Part shown: piece after piece, positions 7,251 to 17,198 of the stretch
How positions within the stretch are numbered: position 1 is the first letter of the stretch
Layout of the letters: each line of letters opens with the position of its first letter
Source: Alphaproteobacteria bacterium
GTDB lineage: Bacteria; Pseudomonadota; Alphaproteobacteria; Rhizobiales; Aestuariivirgaceae
NCBI GenBank assembly: GCA_024642465.1
Contig: JAHEBA010000020.1
Location: forward strand, 1-44,079
Length of the DNA: 44,079 bases
Direction: 5' to 3'
Notes under the pieces: generated by a model
Told to the model about the DNA's origin: nothing
The model's input: the letters and a program-made list of their open reading frames with translations, nothing else
Databases searched by the model: none
Program-made: the position numbers and the translations under genes

Positions 7251-9908
7251 ATGCCGCGCAGCCAATCCACTGCCACCAAGCAAAACGCCATCCCCGACGG
7301 GCTGAGGCATTTCCTCCAGCGGCGATTCATGGAATTCAAGGGGCTGCTGCTGCTGGCCCTGCTGACTTGCGTAACCGTTATGCTGGCAACCTGGTCCGCT
7401 GCGGATCCGTCATGGAGCAACGCAGCAGACGAGCCGGTACGAAATGCATTCGGTTACCCCGGTGCAGTTGTCGCCGACAAGTTGATCAGCTGGCTGGCCC
7501 TGGCTTGCGCAGTTCTTGTGGCCATTCCCTCGTTCTGGGCCATAGTCATCATGTCCCACAACACCCTTGGCCGCTGGCAGGTGCGGGCACCGGCCTATCT
7601 GGCAGGCGTGCTCTTCTCGGCCTGCTTTCTGGCGTTCTTGCCAATCCCTTCAGACTGGCCTGTCGGTCCAGGCCTCGGTGGAACCGCTGGTGATGCTCTC
7701 CGGATCCTGCTGACGGGCCTGCCGAAGCTGTTCTTGCCTGAAGCGGTAGCGAACATTGCAGGAGCGGCAGCCGCGATTGTCCTTGCCGTCTGGGCCATCT
7801 GCCTTGCCATCGGCCTGCCGCCCCGGGCTTTGCTGTCTGCCATTGCAACATTGCGGCATCCCACGTCGCTGATTGGCTCGAAGGCCGTTGGTGCATCAGG
7901 CCGCATTGCTCAGTCGGTGGGCGCCCTGCGCGACCGTTATGCCCTGCACCACAAGCAGGAAGACGCACTCGAGAGCCCCCGGCGATTGTCCTCTAACCGT
8001 GGCAAGCTGGAGCCGGACTTCGATGGCAGTGCAACAAGGCAATCTCTGCTGTCTCGCTTGCGGGACCGGCAGACGTCCCGTACTGCAGTCCCGGATGAAG
8101 ACGGAGACCAGATCCCGGCTTTCCTCGCCCGCCGCGCACCTCTGGGCGAAGACCGCATCGAACCTCGTCTCAACGCCGCACCGTCTCCGTTCTGTGGCGA
8201 ACCCCAGTTGGACGAACCCGATCTCCACGCCAACTACGAACCGGCGGAGGAAGAGGCCGGCGGCGGATGGGACGCCACGGCAGATGAGGCACCCGATGCA
8301 CCAGTCGCGACACGGGTTCAGACGCCGGCCAAGCCGATCAGGCAAGGCAAGCGGATAACCCGCGACCTGCAGCCCGACCTTCTGCCCGGCAAGCCCGGCG
8401 AATTCCATTTGCCACCGCTCAGCCTGCTCGCCGAACCCGACGCCTCCAATGGCAAAACCCAGCTCTCCGCCGATGCGCTGGAGCAGAATGCTCGAATGCT
8501 GGAAGGAGTGCTCGAGGATTTCGGCATTCGCGGCGAGATCATAAACGTCCGGCCCGGCCCGGTCGTCACACTATATGAACTGGAGCCCGCTCCTGGCATC
8601 AAGTCGTCGCGCGTGATTGGACTGGCCGATGACATTGCACGCTCCATGAGCGCCATCTCGGTGCGCGTGGCCGTTGTGCCGGGCCGCAACGTCATTGGCA
8701 TCGAAATGCCGAACTCGCGGCGCGAGACGGTATATCTGCGCGAACTTCTTGCTTCGCAGGACTTTGAGAAATCCAAGCAGAAGCTGTGCATGGCACTTGG
8801 CAAGGACATTGGCGGTGAGCCGTCCTTTGCAGACCTTGCACGCATGCCGCACCTGCTCATTGCCGGTACTACCGGCTCGGGCAAGTCGGTCGGCATCAAC
8901 ACGATGATCCTGTCGCTTCTGTTCAGGCTGCCCCCGGACAAGTGCAAGCTCATCATGATCGACCCGAAGATGCTCGAGCTGTCCGTCTATGAAGGCATTC
9001 CGCACCTGTTGGCACCAGTTGTCACCGATCCGCACAAGGCAGTGGTGGCACTCAAGTGGGCCGTACGCGAGATGGAAGAGCGCTATCGCAAGATGTCCAA
9101 GCTCGGAGTGCGCAATATCGACGGCTACAACATGCGCGCCGAGGAAGCTCAGAAAAAGGGCGAGGTGTTTACCAGGCAGATCCAGACAGGCTTCGACCCC
9201 GAAACCGGCTCTCCGATATACGAGGAAGAGCAGATGGATCTTTCGCCGATGCCGTACATCGTCGTCATCATCGACGAGATGGCGGATCTGATGATGGTGG
9301 CCGGCAAGGACATCGAGGGCGCCGTCCAGCGGCTTGCCCAGATGGCGCGTGCTGCCGGCATACACGTCATCATGGCGACGCAGCGTCCATCGGTTGACGT
9401 GATCACTGGCACGATCAAGGCCAACTTCCCGACCCGCATCTCGTTCCAGGTCACGTCCAAGATCGACAGCCGCACCATTCTTGGTGAGCAAGGTGCAGAA
9501 CAGTTGCTCGGCCAGGGCGACATGCTGTTCATGGCGGGCGGCGGCCGTATATCCCGCCTGCACGGACCCTTTGTGTCGGACACCGAAGTTGAGCAGATTG
9601 TGGCCTATCTCAAGACTCAGGCCGCGCCGGAATATGTCGAGGCTGTCACGGAAGACACCGGTGAAGGCGAGGCCGGCGGATTTGGCGCCGACATCGGATG
9701 TGGCGGCTCAGGCGATGATTTGTACGATCAGGCTGTTGCAGTAGTCCTTCGCGACAAGAAGGTCTCGACCAGCTACATCCAGCGGCGGCTGTCCATCGGC
9801 TACAACAAGGCCGCGAGCCTGATTGAACGCATGGAGCAGGAAGGACTGATCTCGGCAGCCAATCATGCAGGCAAACGCGAAATTCTCGCAGGCTGCGATG
9901 CGGCCTGA
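7251..9908 (+). CDS. ftsK: DNA translocase FtsK
   Basis: 885 residues. N-terminal hydrophobic domain with about four membrane helices (roughly 25-190), a Pro/Glu-rich linker (about 200-400), then the RecA-like motor: Walker A GTTGSGKS at 539-546 and Walker B VVIIDE with D675/E676. The C-terminal gamma winged helix (about 815-885, [24 protein letters not shown]) reads the polar DNA sequences that orient translocation toward dif. FtsK resolves chromosome dimers and moves DNA through the septum. The ATG at 7251 has CGGAG 9 nt upstream; a GTG at 7212 is in frame but lacks such a site. A CtrA-type box lies upstream. Confidence 0.95.
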   Translation: MPRSQSTATKQNAIPDGLRHFLQRRFMEFKGLLLLALLTCVTVMLATWSAADPSWSNAADEPVRNAFGYPGAVVADKLISWLALACAVLVAIPSFWAIVIMSHNTLGRWQVRAPAYLAGVLFSACFLAFLPIPSDWPVGPGLGGTAGDALRILLTGLPKLFLPEAVANIAGAAAAIVLAVWAICLAIGLPPRALLSAIATLRHPTSLIGSKAVGASGRIAQSVGALRDRYALHHKQEDALESPRRLSSNRGKLEPDFDGSATRQSLLSRLRDRQTSRTAVPDEDGDQIPAFLARRAPLGEDRIEPRLNAAPSPFCGEPQLDEPDLHANYEPAEEEAGGGWDATADEAPDAPVATRVQTPAKPIRQGKRITRDLQPDLLPGKPGEFHLPPLSLLAEPDASNGKTQLSADALEQNARMLEGVLEDFGIRGEIINVRPGPVVTLYELEPAPGIKSSRVIGLADDIARSMSAISVRVAVVPGRNVIGIEMPNSRRETVYLRELLASQDFEKSKQKLCMALGKDIGGEPSFADLARMPHLLIAGTTGSGKSVGINTMILSLLFRLPPDKCKLIMIDPKMLELSVYEGIPHLLAPVVTDPHKAVVALKWAVREMEERYRKMSKLGVRNIDGYNMRAEEAQKKGEVFTRQIQTGFDPETGSPIYEEEQMDLSPMPYIVVIIDEMADLMMVAGKDIEGAVQRLAQMARAAGIHVIMATQRPSVDVITGTIKANFPTRISFQVTSKIDSRTILGEQGAEQLLGQGDMLFMAGGGRISRLHGPFVSDTEVEQIVAYLKTQAAPEYVEAVTEDTGEGEAGGFGADIGCGGSGDDLYDQAVAVVLRDKKVSTSYIQRRLSIGYNKAASLIERMEQEGLISAANHAGKREILAGCDAA

Positions 9909-9994
9909 TCCAGATGCCGCATTATCGCCGCGTTGACGGCAGACAAGTTCTTCGCGAAACATGCAACAATGACCAGACATCCAGGAGTGAATCG

Positions 9995-10660
9995 ATGATC
10001 AAACACGCCTCTGCCATCGCACTGCTTGCAGCAGCTCTGGTCGTTTCGCCGGCCTTTCCGATGTTGCAAGGCTCGAGTGGCTATACGGCGTGGGCAAACG
10101 CTCAGCTGACCGAAGACGACAAGGCGGCGCTGGTACAGCTGAATGCGTACCTCAACGAGATCCGCAACATGAGCGGAGAGTTCACCCAGACAAGCCCCCG
10201 TGGACAGGTTGCAAACGGCATCTTCTACATTGCCAAGCCCGGCAAGATGCGGTTCGAGTATGCTCCTCCCAGCCCGCTGCTGGTGGTGTCCGACGGCAGT
10301 TGGGTGACCGTCAAGAACACCCAACGCAAGAGCGATGATCAGTATCCTCTCTCAACGACGCCTCTAAAGCTCGTCCTGTCCGATCAGGTCAACCTCTTCG
10401 ATGAGGCGGTCATTCTGAATGTCGAACACCGCGAATCGCTGTCGGCAATCACCATGCAGGAGAAGGGCCAGCTCGTAGCCGGTCAGTTGACGATGGTATT
10501 CGATCGCGCCAACAACGAACTGGTGCAGTGGATCATTATCGATGGCAAGGGACAGCGCACCAGTGTGGAGCTGTCCAACATCGATAAGAGCGCTAACCCC
10601 GAGCCGGAGCTGTTCGTGGTCGAGCGTTCCCGTGAGCGCAAGAACAGATCTGATCGCTAG
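9995..10660 (+). CDS. lolA: Outer-membrane lipoprotein carrier LolA
   Basis: 221 residues with an N-terminal signal peptide (MIKHASAIALLAAALVVSPA) and a LolA fold. Recognisable blocks are YLNEIRNMSGEFTQTSPRG, IFYIAKPGKMRFEYAPP and LVVSDGSWVTVKN. LolA carries lipoproteins across the periplasm from LolCDE to the outer membrane. AGGAG lies 9 nt before the ATG; the frame is open to 9914, but that part is not signal-like. The order ftsK-lolA-xth is common in Alphaproteobacteria. The xth start follows 8 nt after the stop. Confidence 0.93.
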   Translation: MIKHASAIALLAAALVVSPAFPMLQGSSGYTAWANAQLTEDDKAALVQLNAYLNEIRNMSGEFTQTSPRGQVANGIFYIAKPGKMRFEYAPPSPLLVVSDGSWVTVKNTQRKSDDQYPLSTTPLKLVLSDQVNLFDEAVILNVEHRESLSAITMQEKGQLVAGQLTMVFDRANNELVQWIIIDGKGQRTSVELSNIDKSANPEPELFVVERSRERKNRSDR

Positions 10661-10668
10661 GCGCTTCT

Positions 10669-11475
10669 GTGCGGATCGCGACCTGGAACATCAATTCGGT
10701 GCGCCTCCGCATCGGACTTGTCACCCGATTTCTGGAAACCTGGCGACCGGACGTTCTCTGTCTGCAGGAGACCAAGTGCCCTCCTGGCCAGTTTCCCACA
10801 TCAGCCTTGCTGCAGGCGGGGTACGGCCATATCGCGGACAATGGCTACACCGGTCACCACGGCGTTGCGATCATCTCGCGCATTCCAATTGCAGAAAGCC
10901 ACGTTCAGAGTTTCTGTGGGCGCAATGATGGGCGGCATGTCAGCGTCCGGCTGGACGGGTCCGGACTGGTTGTTCACAGCCTGTACGTGCCGGCCGGCGG
11001 CGATGAGCCAGACCCCGCAACAAATGGCAAATTTGCTCACAAGCTTCAGTTCATCGATGAATTGAAGGCCTGGGCGGGTGGCCTCGGCTGCAGTGGCACC
11101 GGCCACCATGTGCTTTCAGGTGATTTCAACATTGCACCGCTTGAGTCTGACGTCTGGTCCCACAAGCAGCTGCTCAAGGTGGTGTCCCACACGCCTGTAG
11201 AAACAGGCAAACTGAACGACCTCATGGCGAGCTGCGGGTTCCACGACCCTGTGCGGGCACATCATCCAGAACCTGAGAAACTATACTCCTGGTGGAGTTA
11301 CAGGGCTCGGGATTGGGAAGCTGCTGATCGTGGCCGCAGGCTGGATCATATCTGGGTGTCGCAGGATATTTCCCACCTGTGCAGGAACGTCGCCATCGTG
11401 CGGGAAGCGCGAGGTTGGTCAAGACCATCAGACCACGTGCCCGTCATTCTTGACATTGACGAGTGCGGCGGCTGA
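10669..11475 (+). CDS. xth: Exodeoxyribonuclease III / AP endonuclease
   Basis: 268 residues of the exonuclease III (Xth, EEP) family, which cleaves at abasic sites and removes 3' blocks in base-excision repair. Motifs in order: ATWNINSVRLR (metal/substrate Asn), LCLQETK (catalytic Glu), SLYVPAGG, LSGDFNIAPLESD (Asp/Asn pair) and the final SDHVPVILDI (Asp-His). Starts with GTG at 10669, giving the normal MRIATWN terminus. Its TGA stop shares the palindrome TGATCA with the stop of the convergent gene, leaving no space between them. Confidence 0.94.
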   Translation: MRIATWNINSVRLRIGLVTRFLETWRPDVLCLQETKCPPGQFPTSALLQAGYGHIADNGYTGHHGVAIISRIPIAESHVQSFCGRNDGRHVSVRLDGSGLVVHSLYVPAGGDEPDPATNGKFAHKLQFIDELKAWAGGLGCSGTGHHVLSGDFNIAPLESDVWSHKQLLKVVSHTPVETGKLNDLMASCGFHDPVRAHHPEPEKLYSWWSYRARDWEAADRGRRLDHIWVSQDISHLCRNVAIVREARGWSRPSDHVPVILDIDECGG

Positions 11476-11964
11476 TCAGTCTCCTCGCTTCTGTTTCATG
11501 AGCTCTTCAACGGGCTGCACCTGGAAGTGTTCCTGAACCTCTGCCAATGCATTAGAGCTTTCGCCGAGCTGCTGGCTAAGCACGTCGAGCATCTGCATCC
11601 CAACTTCGGGAAACTCCGAACAAAGCCTGACGAAGACAGCCTGCTCGATGACAATCGCCTCAACTTCGGTCTTTGCGTTCACCGTCACTTGCCGCGGCAG
11701 GCCGGCGATCATCGACTGTTCACCGAACATCGAGCCCGGCCCGGCAAGAGCCAGCACGCTGCCGGTCTGCCCGTCGTGAACGACGGCCTCACCGCTCGTG
11801 ATCACGATAGCGCTGGTTGCGGGATCTCCAGCCTCGAATAGCCGCCTGCCTTGCGGTACGACCAGTTCGTCTGACGAAAACAGCAACGTCTGCAAATGTG
11901 CGTCGTCAACCTTGGCAAACAGGGGGATCTGTTTCAGCAGGTCCACGGCTGCGCGGATATTCAT
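11476..11964 (-). CDS. Stand-alone cyclic-nucleotide-binding-domain protein
   Basis: 162 residues. A CRP-type cNMP-binding beta-roll fills about residues 12-125 (QIPLFAKVDDAHLQTLL, PQGRRLFEAGDPATSAIVI, GPGSMFGEQSMI), followed by a short helical tail. There is no helix-turn-helix and no enzymatic domain, so it is not a transcription factor on its own. The phosphate-binding cassette reads GEQSMIAGLPRQVTV: the GE and the R are present, so nucleotide binding is possible. It lies downstream of the response-regulator gene on the same strand (27-nt gap), which suggests one operon and perhaps a shared pathway; function unknown. Confidence 0.8.
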   Translation of the reverse strand: MNIRAAVDLLKQIPLFAKVDDAHLQTLLFSSDELVVPQGRRLFEAGDPATSAIVITSGEAVVHDGQTGSVLALAGPGSMFGEQSMIAGLPRQVTVNAKTEVEAIVIEQAVFVRLCSEFPEVGMQMLDVLSQQLGESSNALAEVQEHFQVQPVEELMKQKRGD

Positions 11965-11991
11965 CTTAGACCTGCCTTTTGTCCGGTCCGT

Positions 11992-12678
11992 TCAAGGAAC
12001 CAGCTTGTATCCGCCAGCTTCGGTCACAAGCAGTTGCGTATGACCGGGATCCGTTTCGATCTTCTGGCGGAGCCGATAGATGTGGGTTTCCAAGGTGTGG
12101 GTCGTTACGCCTGCGTTATAACCCCACACTTCGTGAAGCAAGACGTCCCTGCCCACGACCTTGTCTCCTGCACGGTAGAGGAATTTCAGGATGGCCGTTT
12201 CCTTCTCGGTAAGTCTGATCTTCCGGTTGTCATCCTGCAGGAGCAGTTTTGCGCTTGGCTTAAAAGTATACGGCCCGATCTTGAAAACCGCATCTTCACT
12301 TTGCTCATGCTGGCGCAACTGCGCACGGATCCGCGCCAGCAGAACGGCGAACTTGAACGGCTTGGTAACGTAGTCGTTGGCGCCGGCATCGAGCCCGAGG
12401 ATCGTGTCGGCATCGGAGGATTCCGCCGTCAGCATGATCACCGGTCCCCGGTAGCCATTCTTGCGCATGATCTTGCATGCCTCGCGCCCGTCGAGATCCG
12501 GCATGTTTACATCGAGAATGACGAGGTCGGCAAGCTCGGTCTTCAGATAGTTGACAGCTGCCAGACCGCCGGCAAGGGCGGTCACCGAAAAATCATCATG
12601 AAGCGCAAACTGTTCCGAGATTGTCTCGCGCAGCGCGTCGTCGTCATCAACGATCAGTATTTTCTTTTTCTTGCTCAT
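11992..12678 (-). CDS. OmpR/PhoB-family response regulator
   Basis: 228 residues: receiver domain (about 5-118) with acidic DDD at 11-13, phospho-acceptor D56 (LVILDVNMPD), T84 and K106 (VTKPF); then a winged-helix effector domain (about 130-228) with the LTEKETAILKFLYRA recognition region and the final GAGGYKL-like VTEAGGYKLVP. It binds DNA as a phosphorylated dimer. No histidine kinase is adjacent, so it is an orphan here. The neighbouring L,D-transpeptidase hints at envelope control, as for Caulobacter CenR, but identity with CenR is only a guess. Divergent from the transpeptidase. Confidence 0.88.
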   Translation of the reverse strand: MSKKKKILIVDDDDALRETISEQFALHDDFSVTALAGGLAAVNYLKTELADLVILDVNMPDLDGREACKIMRKNGYRGPVIMLTAESSDADTILGLDAGANDYVTKPFKFAVLLARIRAQLRQHEQSEDAVFKIGPYTFKPSAKLLLQDDNRKIRLTEKETAILKFLYRAGDKVVGRDVLLHEVWGYNAGVTTHTLETHIYRLRQKIETDPGHTQLLVTEAGGYKLVP

Positions 12679-12755
12679 TGCGGCAATTGCCTGTCTGGAT
12701 AAGAAGTGTTCTGGTTGATTCTAGTTGCACGCCGTTGCTTTGCAAAGCCCAAGCC

Positions 12756-13295
12756 GTGTCACGCAAAAACACGTTCATTCATCAGGTGGTGATCCGCCAC
12801 ACGCCGGTCAACGGCCACAAGGCCAGGGCGCAATGCGGCCATGTCTACTATGGCTGCTCCCTTGGTCCCGCCGGCATCCGCTTGAACAAGCGGGAAGGTG
12901 AAGGCGCCACTCCAGCAGGCGTCTGGCCAATGCGGTACGTGATGTACAGGCCAGACCGGTTGATGCGGCCAAGAACCGGCCTACCCGTTTTTCCCATCCG
13001 CCCAAATAGCGGCTGGTGCGACGACCCCGGTTCAGCGCAGTACAATCAGCCTGTCACGCTGCCGGTTCATGCAAGCCACGAGCGGTTGTGGCGTGACGAC
13101 GGCGTATACGATGTTGTGGTCGTGATCGGGCACAACGACAGCCCACCCATATCGGGCTTTGGTAGCGCCGTGTTCATTCATCTACAGCGGCCGGACCGGC
13201 GTGCCACGCAAGGATGCATCGCATTCGGCCAGTCGGATTTGCTGCGCATGCTCGAAACATGGAGCACATCGACGAGACTGGTCGTGCCAGCCTGA
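12756..13295 (+). CDS. YkuD-family L,D-transpeptidase
   Basis: About 179 residues. The catalytic signature is present as H142 (VFIHLQ) and C154 (RRATQGCIAFG); the cysteine nucleophile attacks peptidoglycan tetrapeptides to form 3-3 cross-links or to attach proteins. The family start is uncertain: GTG at 12756 gives MSRKNTFIHQVVIRH, while GTGs at 12786 and 12789 are also in frame; none has a strong ribosome-binding site. There is no clear signal peptide, unusual for an enzyme that must act in the periplasm, but common in this short YafK/YkuD-like alphaproteobacterial group. Divergent from the response regulator, convergent with the YggS gene. Confidence 0.82.
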   Translation: MSRKNTFIHQVVIRHTPVNGHKARAQCGHVYYGCSLGPAGIRLNKREGEGATPAGVWPMRYVMYRPDRLMRPRTGLPVFPIRPNSGWCDDPGSAQYNQPVTLPVHASHERLWRDDGVYDVVVVIGHNDSPPISGFGSAVFIHLQRPDRRATQGCIAFGQSDLLRMLETWSTSTRLVVPA

Positions 13296-13311
13296 TACCG
13301 ATTGTGATTGC

Positions 13312-13989
13312 TCAACCACGTGCTCCGAAGATGGCGCTGCCCACGCGCACGTGCGTGGCGCCAAGTTCAATCGCGGTTTCGAAATCTCCGCTCATGCCCA
13401 TGCTCAGTTTTGCCAGCCCGTTGCGGGATGCCAGCTTTGCAAGCAGCGCGAAATGGAGTGCAGGCTCTTCGTCCACGGGGGGAATGCACATCAACCCTGT
13501 GACCGGCAGGTCATAGGTGGTTCGGCAAGTCTGGAGAAACGAGTCCACCTGCTGCGGCTCGATCCCGGCCTTTTGAGGCTCCAGACCCGTGTTGACCTGG
13601 ACAAACAACTCCGGCGCCTTGCCGGTTGCCTGAATTTCCTTCGCAAGAGCACCTGCGAGCTTTTCCCGGTCAACTGTCTCGATGCAGTCGAACAAGTCGA
13701 CAGCCTCGCGCGCCTTGTTGGTCTGCAACGGGCCGATCAGGTGAAGCACTGTATCCGCAAAGCGGGACTTGAGTTCAGGCCACTTTCCCAAGGATTCCTG
13801 AACCCGGTTCTCTCCAAATGTACGGTGCGGGATCTGCAGCACAGGCTCGATGTCTTCGGGTCCGAACGTTTTCGATATGGCGACCAGGGTTATGTCTCCT
13901 GCCTGCCGCCCGGCACGGACGGCGGACGCCTCTATGCGGGACATGACATGGTGATAGTTCTGCGTGATTTGATCTGCCGTCGTCATCAT
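13312..13989 (-). CDS. YggS-family PLP-binding homeostasis protein
   Basis: 225 residues with the alanine-racemase-like PLP barrel of YggS/PROSC. The PLP lysine is K40 in VAISKTF; other blocks are FGENRVQES, HLIGPLQTNK and the C-terminal LSMGMSGDFETAI plus THVRVGSAIFGAR phosphate-binding loops. The family has no known enzymatic reaction and controls free PLP and amino-acid balance. Start: two ATGs in tandem (13989, 13986) preceded by AAGGA, so the N-terminus is uncertain by one residue. Convergent with the L,D-transpeptidase gene (16-nt gap) and divergent from leuS (87-nt gap). Confidence 0.92.
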   Translation of the reverse strand: MMTTADQITQNYHHVMSRIEASAVRAGRQAGDITLVAISKTFGPEDIEPVLQIPHRTFGENRVQESLGKWPELKSRFADTVLHLIGPLQTNKAREAVDLFDCIETVDREKLAGALAKEIQATGKAPELFVQVNTGLEPQKAGIEPQQVDSFLQTCRTTYDLPVTGLMCIPPVDEEPALHFALLAKLASRNGLAKLSMGMSGDFETAIELGATHVRVGSAIFGARG

Positions 13990-14076
13990 TCCTTGGTGCT
14001 CTGGCTTGCCCGTGCGGATGCTTCCTGATACTGCATCGCGACTGATTTTCCGTATAGCAGCAGGCTTATCACAATA

Positions 14077-16686
14077 ATGTCGAGTGAGCGCTACAATCCG
14101 AAAGTGTCGGAACCTACATGGCAGAAGGCCTGGGATATGGCTGGCAGCTTCGTTACCAGCAACTCATCCAGTAAGCCGAAATACTACGTCCTGGAGATGT
14201 TTCCCTATCCGTCTGGCCGTATCCACATGGGTCACGTCCGCAATTACACCATGGGAGACGTCATTGCACGGTACCGCAAGGCCTGCGGCTACGATGTCCT
14301 CCATCCGATGGGTTGGGATGCCTTTGGCATGCCGGCTGAAAACGCTGCGATGGAGCGCAAGGTACATCCCGGCAAATGGACTTATGATAATATCGCCACG
14401 ATGCGCGCCCAGCTCAAGTCGATGGGCCTCGCTATCGACTGGAGCCGGGAGTTCGCGACTTGTGATCCGTCCTATTATGGACATGAACAGCGGATGTTCA
14501 TCGAGTTCTATCGGGCGGGTCTGGTTGAGCGGAAAGTCTCGGTTGTCAACTGGGACCCGGTCGATCAGACGGTATTGGCCAACGAGCAGGTCATTGACGG
14601 CAAGGGCTGGCGTTCAGGCGCGCCGGTAGAGAAGCGAGAGCTGGCGCAATGGTTTTTGAAGATCTCGGATTTTTCGGAAGAACTGTTGTCGGCGCTCGAC
14701 ACGCTGACCGACTGGCCGGAGAAAGTTCGGTTGATGCAGCGCAACTGGATCGGCAAATCTGAAGGCCTGCGATTCTCTTTTGCGCTGGAAGACGCAGAAG
14801 GGAATTTGCTGGACGAGCGGTTGACCGTCTACACGACCCGGCACGACACCATTTTTGGGGCAAGTTTCTGCGCCATTTCAGCCGATCATGAATTGACCCG
14901 CAAGGCGGCTGAGGACTCTGACCTGATTACTGCGTTCCGCAGGGAGTGCGCCTCGCTGGGAACCAGCGAAGAGGCAATCGAGCGAGCCGAGAAGAAGGGG
15001 GTTCCACTCGCTATCTATGCTCGTCACCCGTTTGATCCGTCTCGAAAGCTTCCGGTGTTTGCCGCGAATTTTGTCCTCATTGGCTATGGCGAAGGCGCGG
15101 TCTTCGGCTGCCCCGCACATGACCAGCGGGACCTGGATTTCGCGAGGAAATATGGTCTTGATGTCATTCCCGTCGTGGCGCGCAAGGGCGAGGAGAACGT
15201 CGAAATTGGCGCTGTTGCTCTGATCGAGAAGGACCAGGCATCCGTTCATCTGATCAATTCGGCATTCCTTAATGGCATGTCGGTTGATGAGGCCAAGAGT
15301 GAAGTCGCCAGGCGTCTTGAGGAAATGGGCATTGGCGAGCGCACCACGAATTATCGCCTCAGGGACTGGGGCGTATCGCGTCAGCGCTATTGGGGTTGTC
15401 CCATTCCGTTCATTCACTGCCCGTCATGCGGAGTCGTCGAGGTACCGCTTGATCAGTTGCCGGTAGTGCTTCCAGACGATGTCACCTTTGACAAGCCAGG
15501 TAATCCGCTCGACCGCAATGAGGAGTGGAAATCTGTTTCGTGTCCGAAATGTAGTCAGCACGCGCAGCGTGAAACGGATACGTTCGATACATTCATCGAT
15601 TCGTCCTGGTACTTCGCCCGCTTCTGCTCGCCTCATGCCAGCGAGCCGGTAGATCTGGATGCTGCGAACTACTGGATGCCTGTCGACCAGTATATCGGCG
15701 GTATCGAGCATGCGATCCTGCACCTGCTCTATTCGAGGTTTTTTGCCCGGGCGATGAAGATCACCGGACACCTCGGCATCGAGGAACCGTTCAAGTCCCT
15801 GTTCACGCAGGGCATGGTTATTCATGAAACCTACAAGTCGTCCAGCGGCGAGTGGCTGATGCCGAGCCAGGTCTCTCGTGAGGGTGACGGCTGGGTCGAG
15901 ACGTCGTCCGGCAATCCGGTTTTGGCCAGCCCTGCAGAGAAGATGTCGAAGTCGAAGAGGAACGTGATCGACCCCGATGATATCATCGACAAATATGGGG
16001 CGGACACAGCCCGGTGGTTCATGCTGTCCGATACTCCGCCGGAACGCGACATCGAATGGACCGAAGCCGGTGTGCTTGGTGCCTGGAGGTTCGTGCAGCG
16101 GATCTGGCGGATTATCGGTGAGGTTGCGGAGTTTGATGTTGATGTAACTGCTGCGTCGCTTCGCGCTGCATCGGGCCACCCTGCCGCGTTGGCTCTGCGC
16201 CGGGTGACGCACTCCACAATCGCTTCAGTTGGTGAAGATATTTCGGCTCTCAGGTTCAACCGGGCAATTGCCCGGTTGTACGAGCTGGTCAATGCAATTG
16301 CTGCCTCGCTGTCGACTGGAGAGAACGCCGGGACGGCGATGCGAGTGACCCAACGAGAGGCCGTTTCAGCCCTCGTACAGCTGTTCGCGCCAATGATGCC
16401 TCACCTGGCCGAGGAATGCTGGAAGGTGCTGGGTCATGAGGGGTTGGTGTGCGAGGCGCCGTGGCCTGCACACGATCCGGCTTTGCTGGCATCTGATGAA
16501 GTGACTATTGTCATTCAGGTGAATGGCAAGAAGCGCGGCGAGTTGACGGTAGAGAAGGGTCTTTCGCGCGAGGCGTTGGAAGAGGCATGCCTGAATCACG
16601 ATAGTGTGGTAAGAAGCCTCAATGGGATGTCGGTGCGGAAAGTGATTGTTGTGCCCGGCAAGCTGGTGAATATTGTTGCTGCATGA
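14077..16686 (+). CDS. leuS: Leucyl-tRNA synthetase
   Basis: 869 residues, normal for bacterial LeuRS, which charges tRNALeu. Class I signatures: HMGH at 50-53 ([16 protein letters not shown]) and KMSKS at 622-626. The CP1 editing domain (about 220-420) that clears mischarged norvaline/isoleucine is present, with [11 protein letters not shown] and the GCPAHDQRD block. A zinc-like CPSCG...CPKC pair lies near residues 448-490, and the anticodon-binding and C-terminal domains follow. The stop overlaps the lptE start by 4 nt (ATGA), so translation is probably coupled. The ribosome-binding site is weak (AGCAGG, 14 nt upstream). Confidence 0.97.
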   Translation: MSSERYNPKVSEPTWQKAWDMAGSFVTSNSSSKPKYYVLEMFPYPSGRIHMGHVRNYTMGDVIARYRKACGYDVLHPMGWDAFGMPAENAAMERKVHPGKWTYDNIATMRAQLKSMGLAIDWSREFATCDPSYYGHEQRMFIEFYRAGLVERKVSVVNWDPVDQTVLANEQVIDGKGWRSGAPVEKRELAQWFLKISDFSEELLSALDTLTDWPEKVRLMQRNWIGKSEGLRFSFALEDAEGNLLDERLTVYTTRHDTIFGASFCAISADHELTRKAAEDSDLITAFRRECASLGTSEEAIERAEKKGVPLAIYARHPFDPSRKLPVFAANFVLIGYGEGAVFGCPAHDQRDLDFARKYGLDVIPVVARKGEENVEIGAVALIEKDQASVHLINSAFLNGMSVDEAKSEVARRLEEMGIGERTTNYRLRDWGVSRQRYWGCPIPFIHCPSCGVVEVPLDQLPVVLPDDVTFDKPGNPLDRNEEWKSVSCPKCSQHAQRETDTFDTFIDSSWYFARFCSPHASEPVDLDAANYWMPVDQYIGGIEHAILHLLYSRFFARAMKITGHLGIEEPFKSLFTQGMVIHETYKSSSGEWLMPSQVSREGDGWVETSSGNPVLASPAEKMSKSKRNVIDPDDIIDKYGADTARWFMLSDTPPERDIEWTEAGVLGAWRFVQRIWRIIGEVAEFDVDVTAASLRAASGHPAALALRRVTHSTIASVGEDISALRFNRAIARLYELVNAIAASLSTGENAGTAMRVTQREAVSALVQLFAPMMPHLAEECWKVLGHEGLVCEAPWPAHDPALLASDEVTIVIQVNGKKRGELTVEKGLSREALEEACLNHDSVVRSLNGMSVRKVIVVPGKLVNIVAA

Positions 16687-17198
16687 TGATGACGCGTCTT
16701 AGTCGCATAGGCCTGCCGGTGCTTTTTATTGGCGCAATCCTGTTGCAGGGTTGCGGCTATCAGCCTTTGTACGCCACTCGTTCCGATGGGACATCGGTGA
16801 CGCAGGATCTGGCATCGGTTTCAGTCGAATCACAGTCCACGCGCGTTGGGCAGCTGGTTCGCAATGAAATTGTCCGGTCCATCCGCCCCGCTGGTGGCGC
16901 CGCACCAGACCGGTATGTGCTGAAGCTTGCAGCTAAGGGTGATTCGCAAACTCTGGTGGACACCTCCGATACGGTGCATCGTCGCCTGGCTTATAACCTG
17001 ACGACCGATTTTCAGCTGATAGACATCTCGTCAAGGCAGCCCGTTTTCTCGGGCCGCGCGTTCAGCCGGGTGCCCTATGATCGTCTCAATGCGTCGTTCA
17101 CCAATGTTCAGGCGCGTGTGAGCGCAGAAGAGCAGGCTGCCCAGCAGGTCGGTCAGGAAGTCCGCTTGCGCGTGGCTGCTTTTCTTGCCGGTAGCTGA
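16683..17198 (+). CDS. lptE: LPS-assembly lipoprotein LptE
   Basis: 171 residues. Signal peptide ending in the lipobox LLQGC with C24 as lipidated residue, then GYQPLYATR, the typical LptE mature start. LptE plugs the LptD barrel in the outer membrane and is needed for LPS insertion. The C-terminal [25 protein letters not shown] helix is typical of the family. The position between leuS and holA is the standard proteobacterial arrangement and helps the call, since the sequence itself is poorly conserved. Three tandem ATGs blur the start by up to two residues. Confidence 0.9.
   Translation: MMMTRLSRIGLPVLFIGAILLQGCGYQPLYATRSDGTSVTQDLASVSVESQSTRVGQLVRNEIVRSIRPAGGAAPDRYVLKLAAKGDSQTLVDTSDTVHRRLAYNLTTDFQLIDISSRQPVFSGRAFSRVPYDRLNASFTNVQARVSAEEQAAQQVGQEVRLRVAAFLAGS

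Noticed and set aside
8571..9563. A long open frame antisense to ftsK
   Set aside because: Mirrors the conserved FtsK motor; no domain, no ribosome-binding site.
11896..12702. A long open frame antisense to the response regulator
   Set aside because: No family pattern; the receiver and winged-helix motifs are on the other strand.
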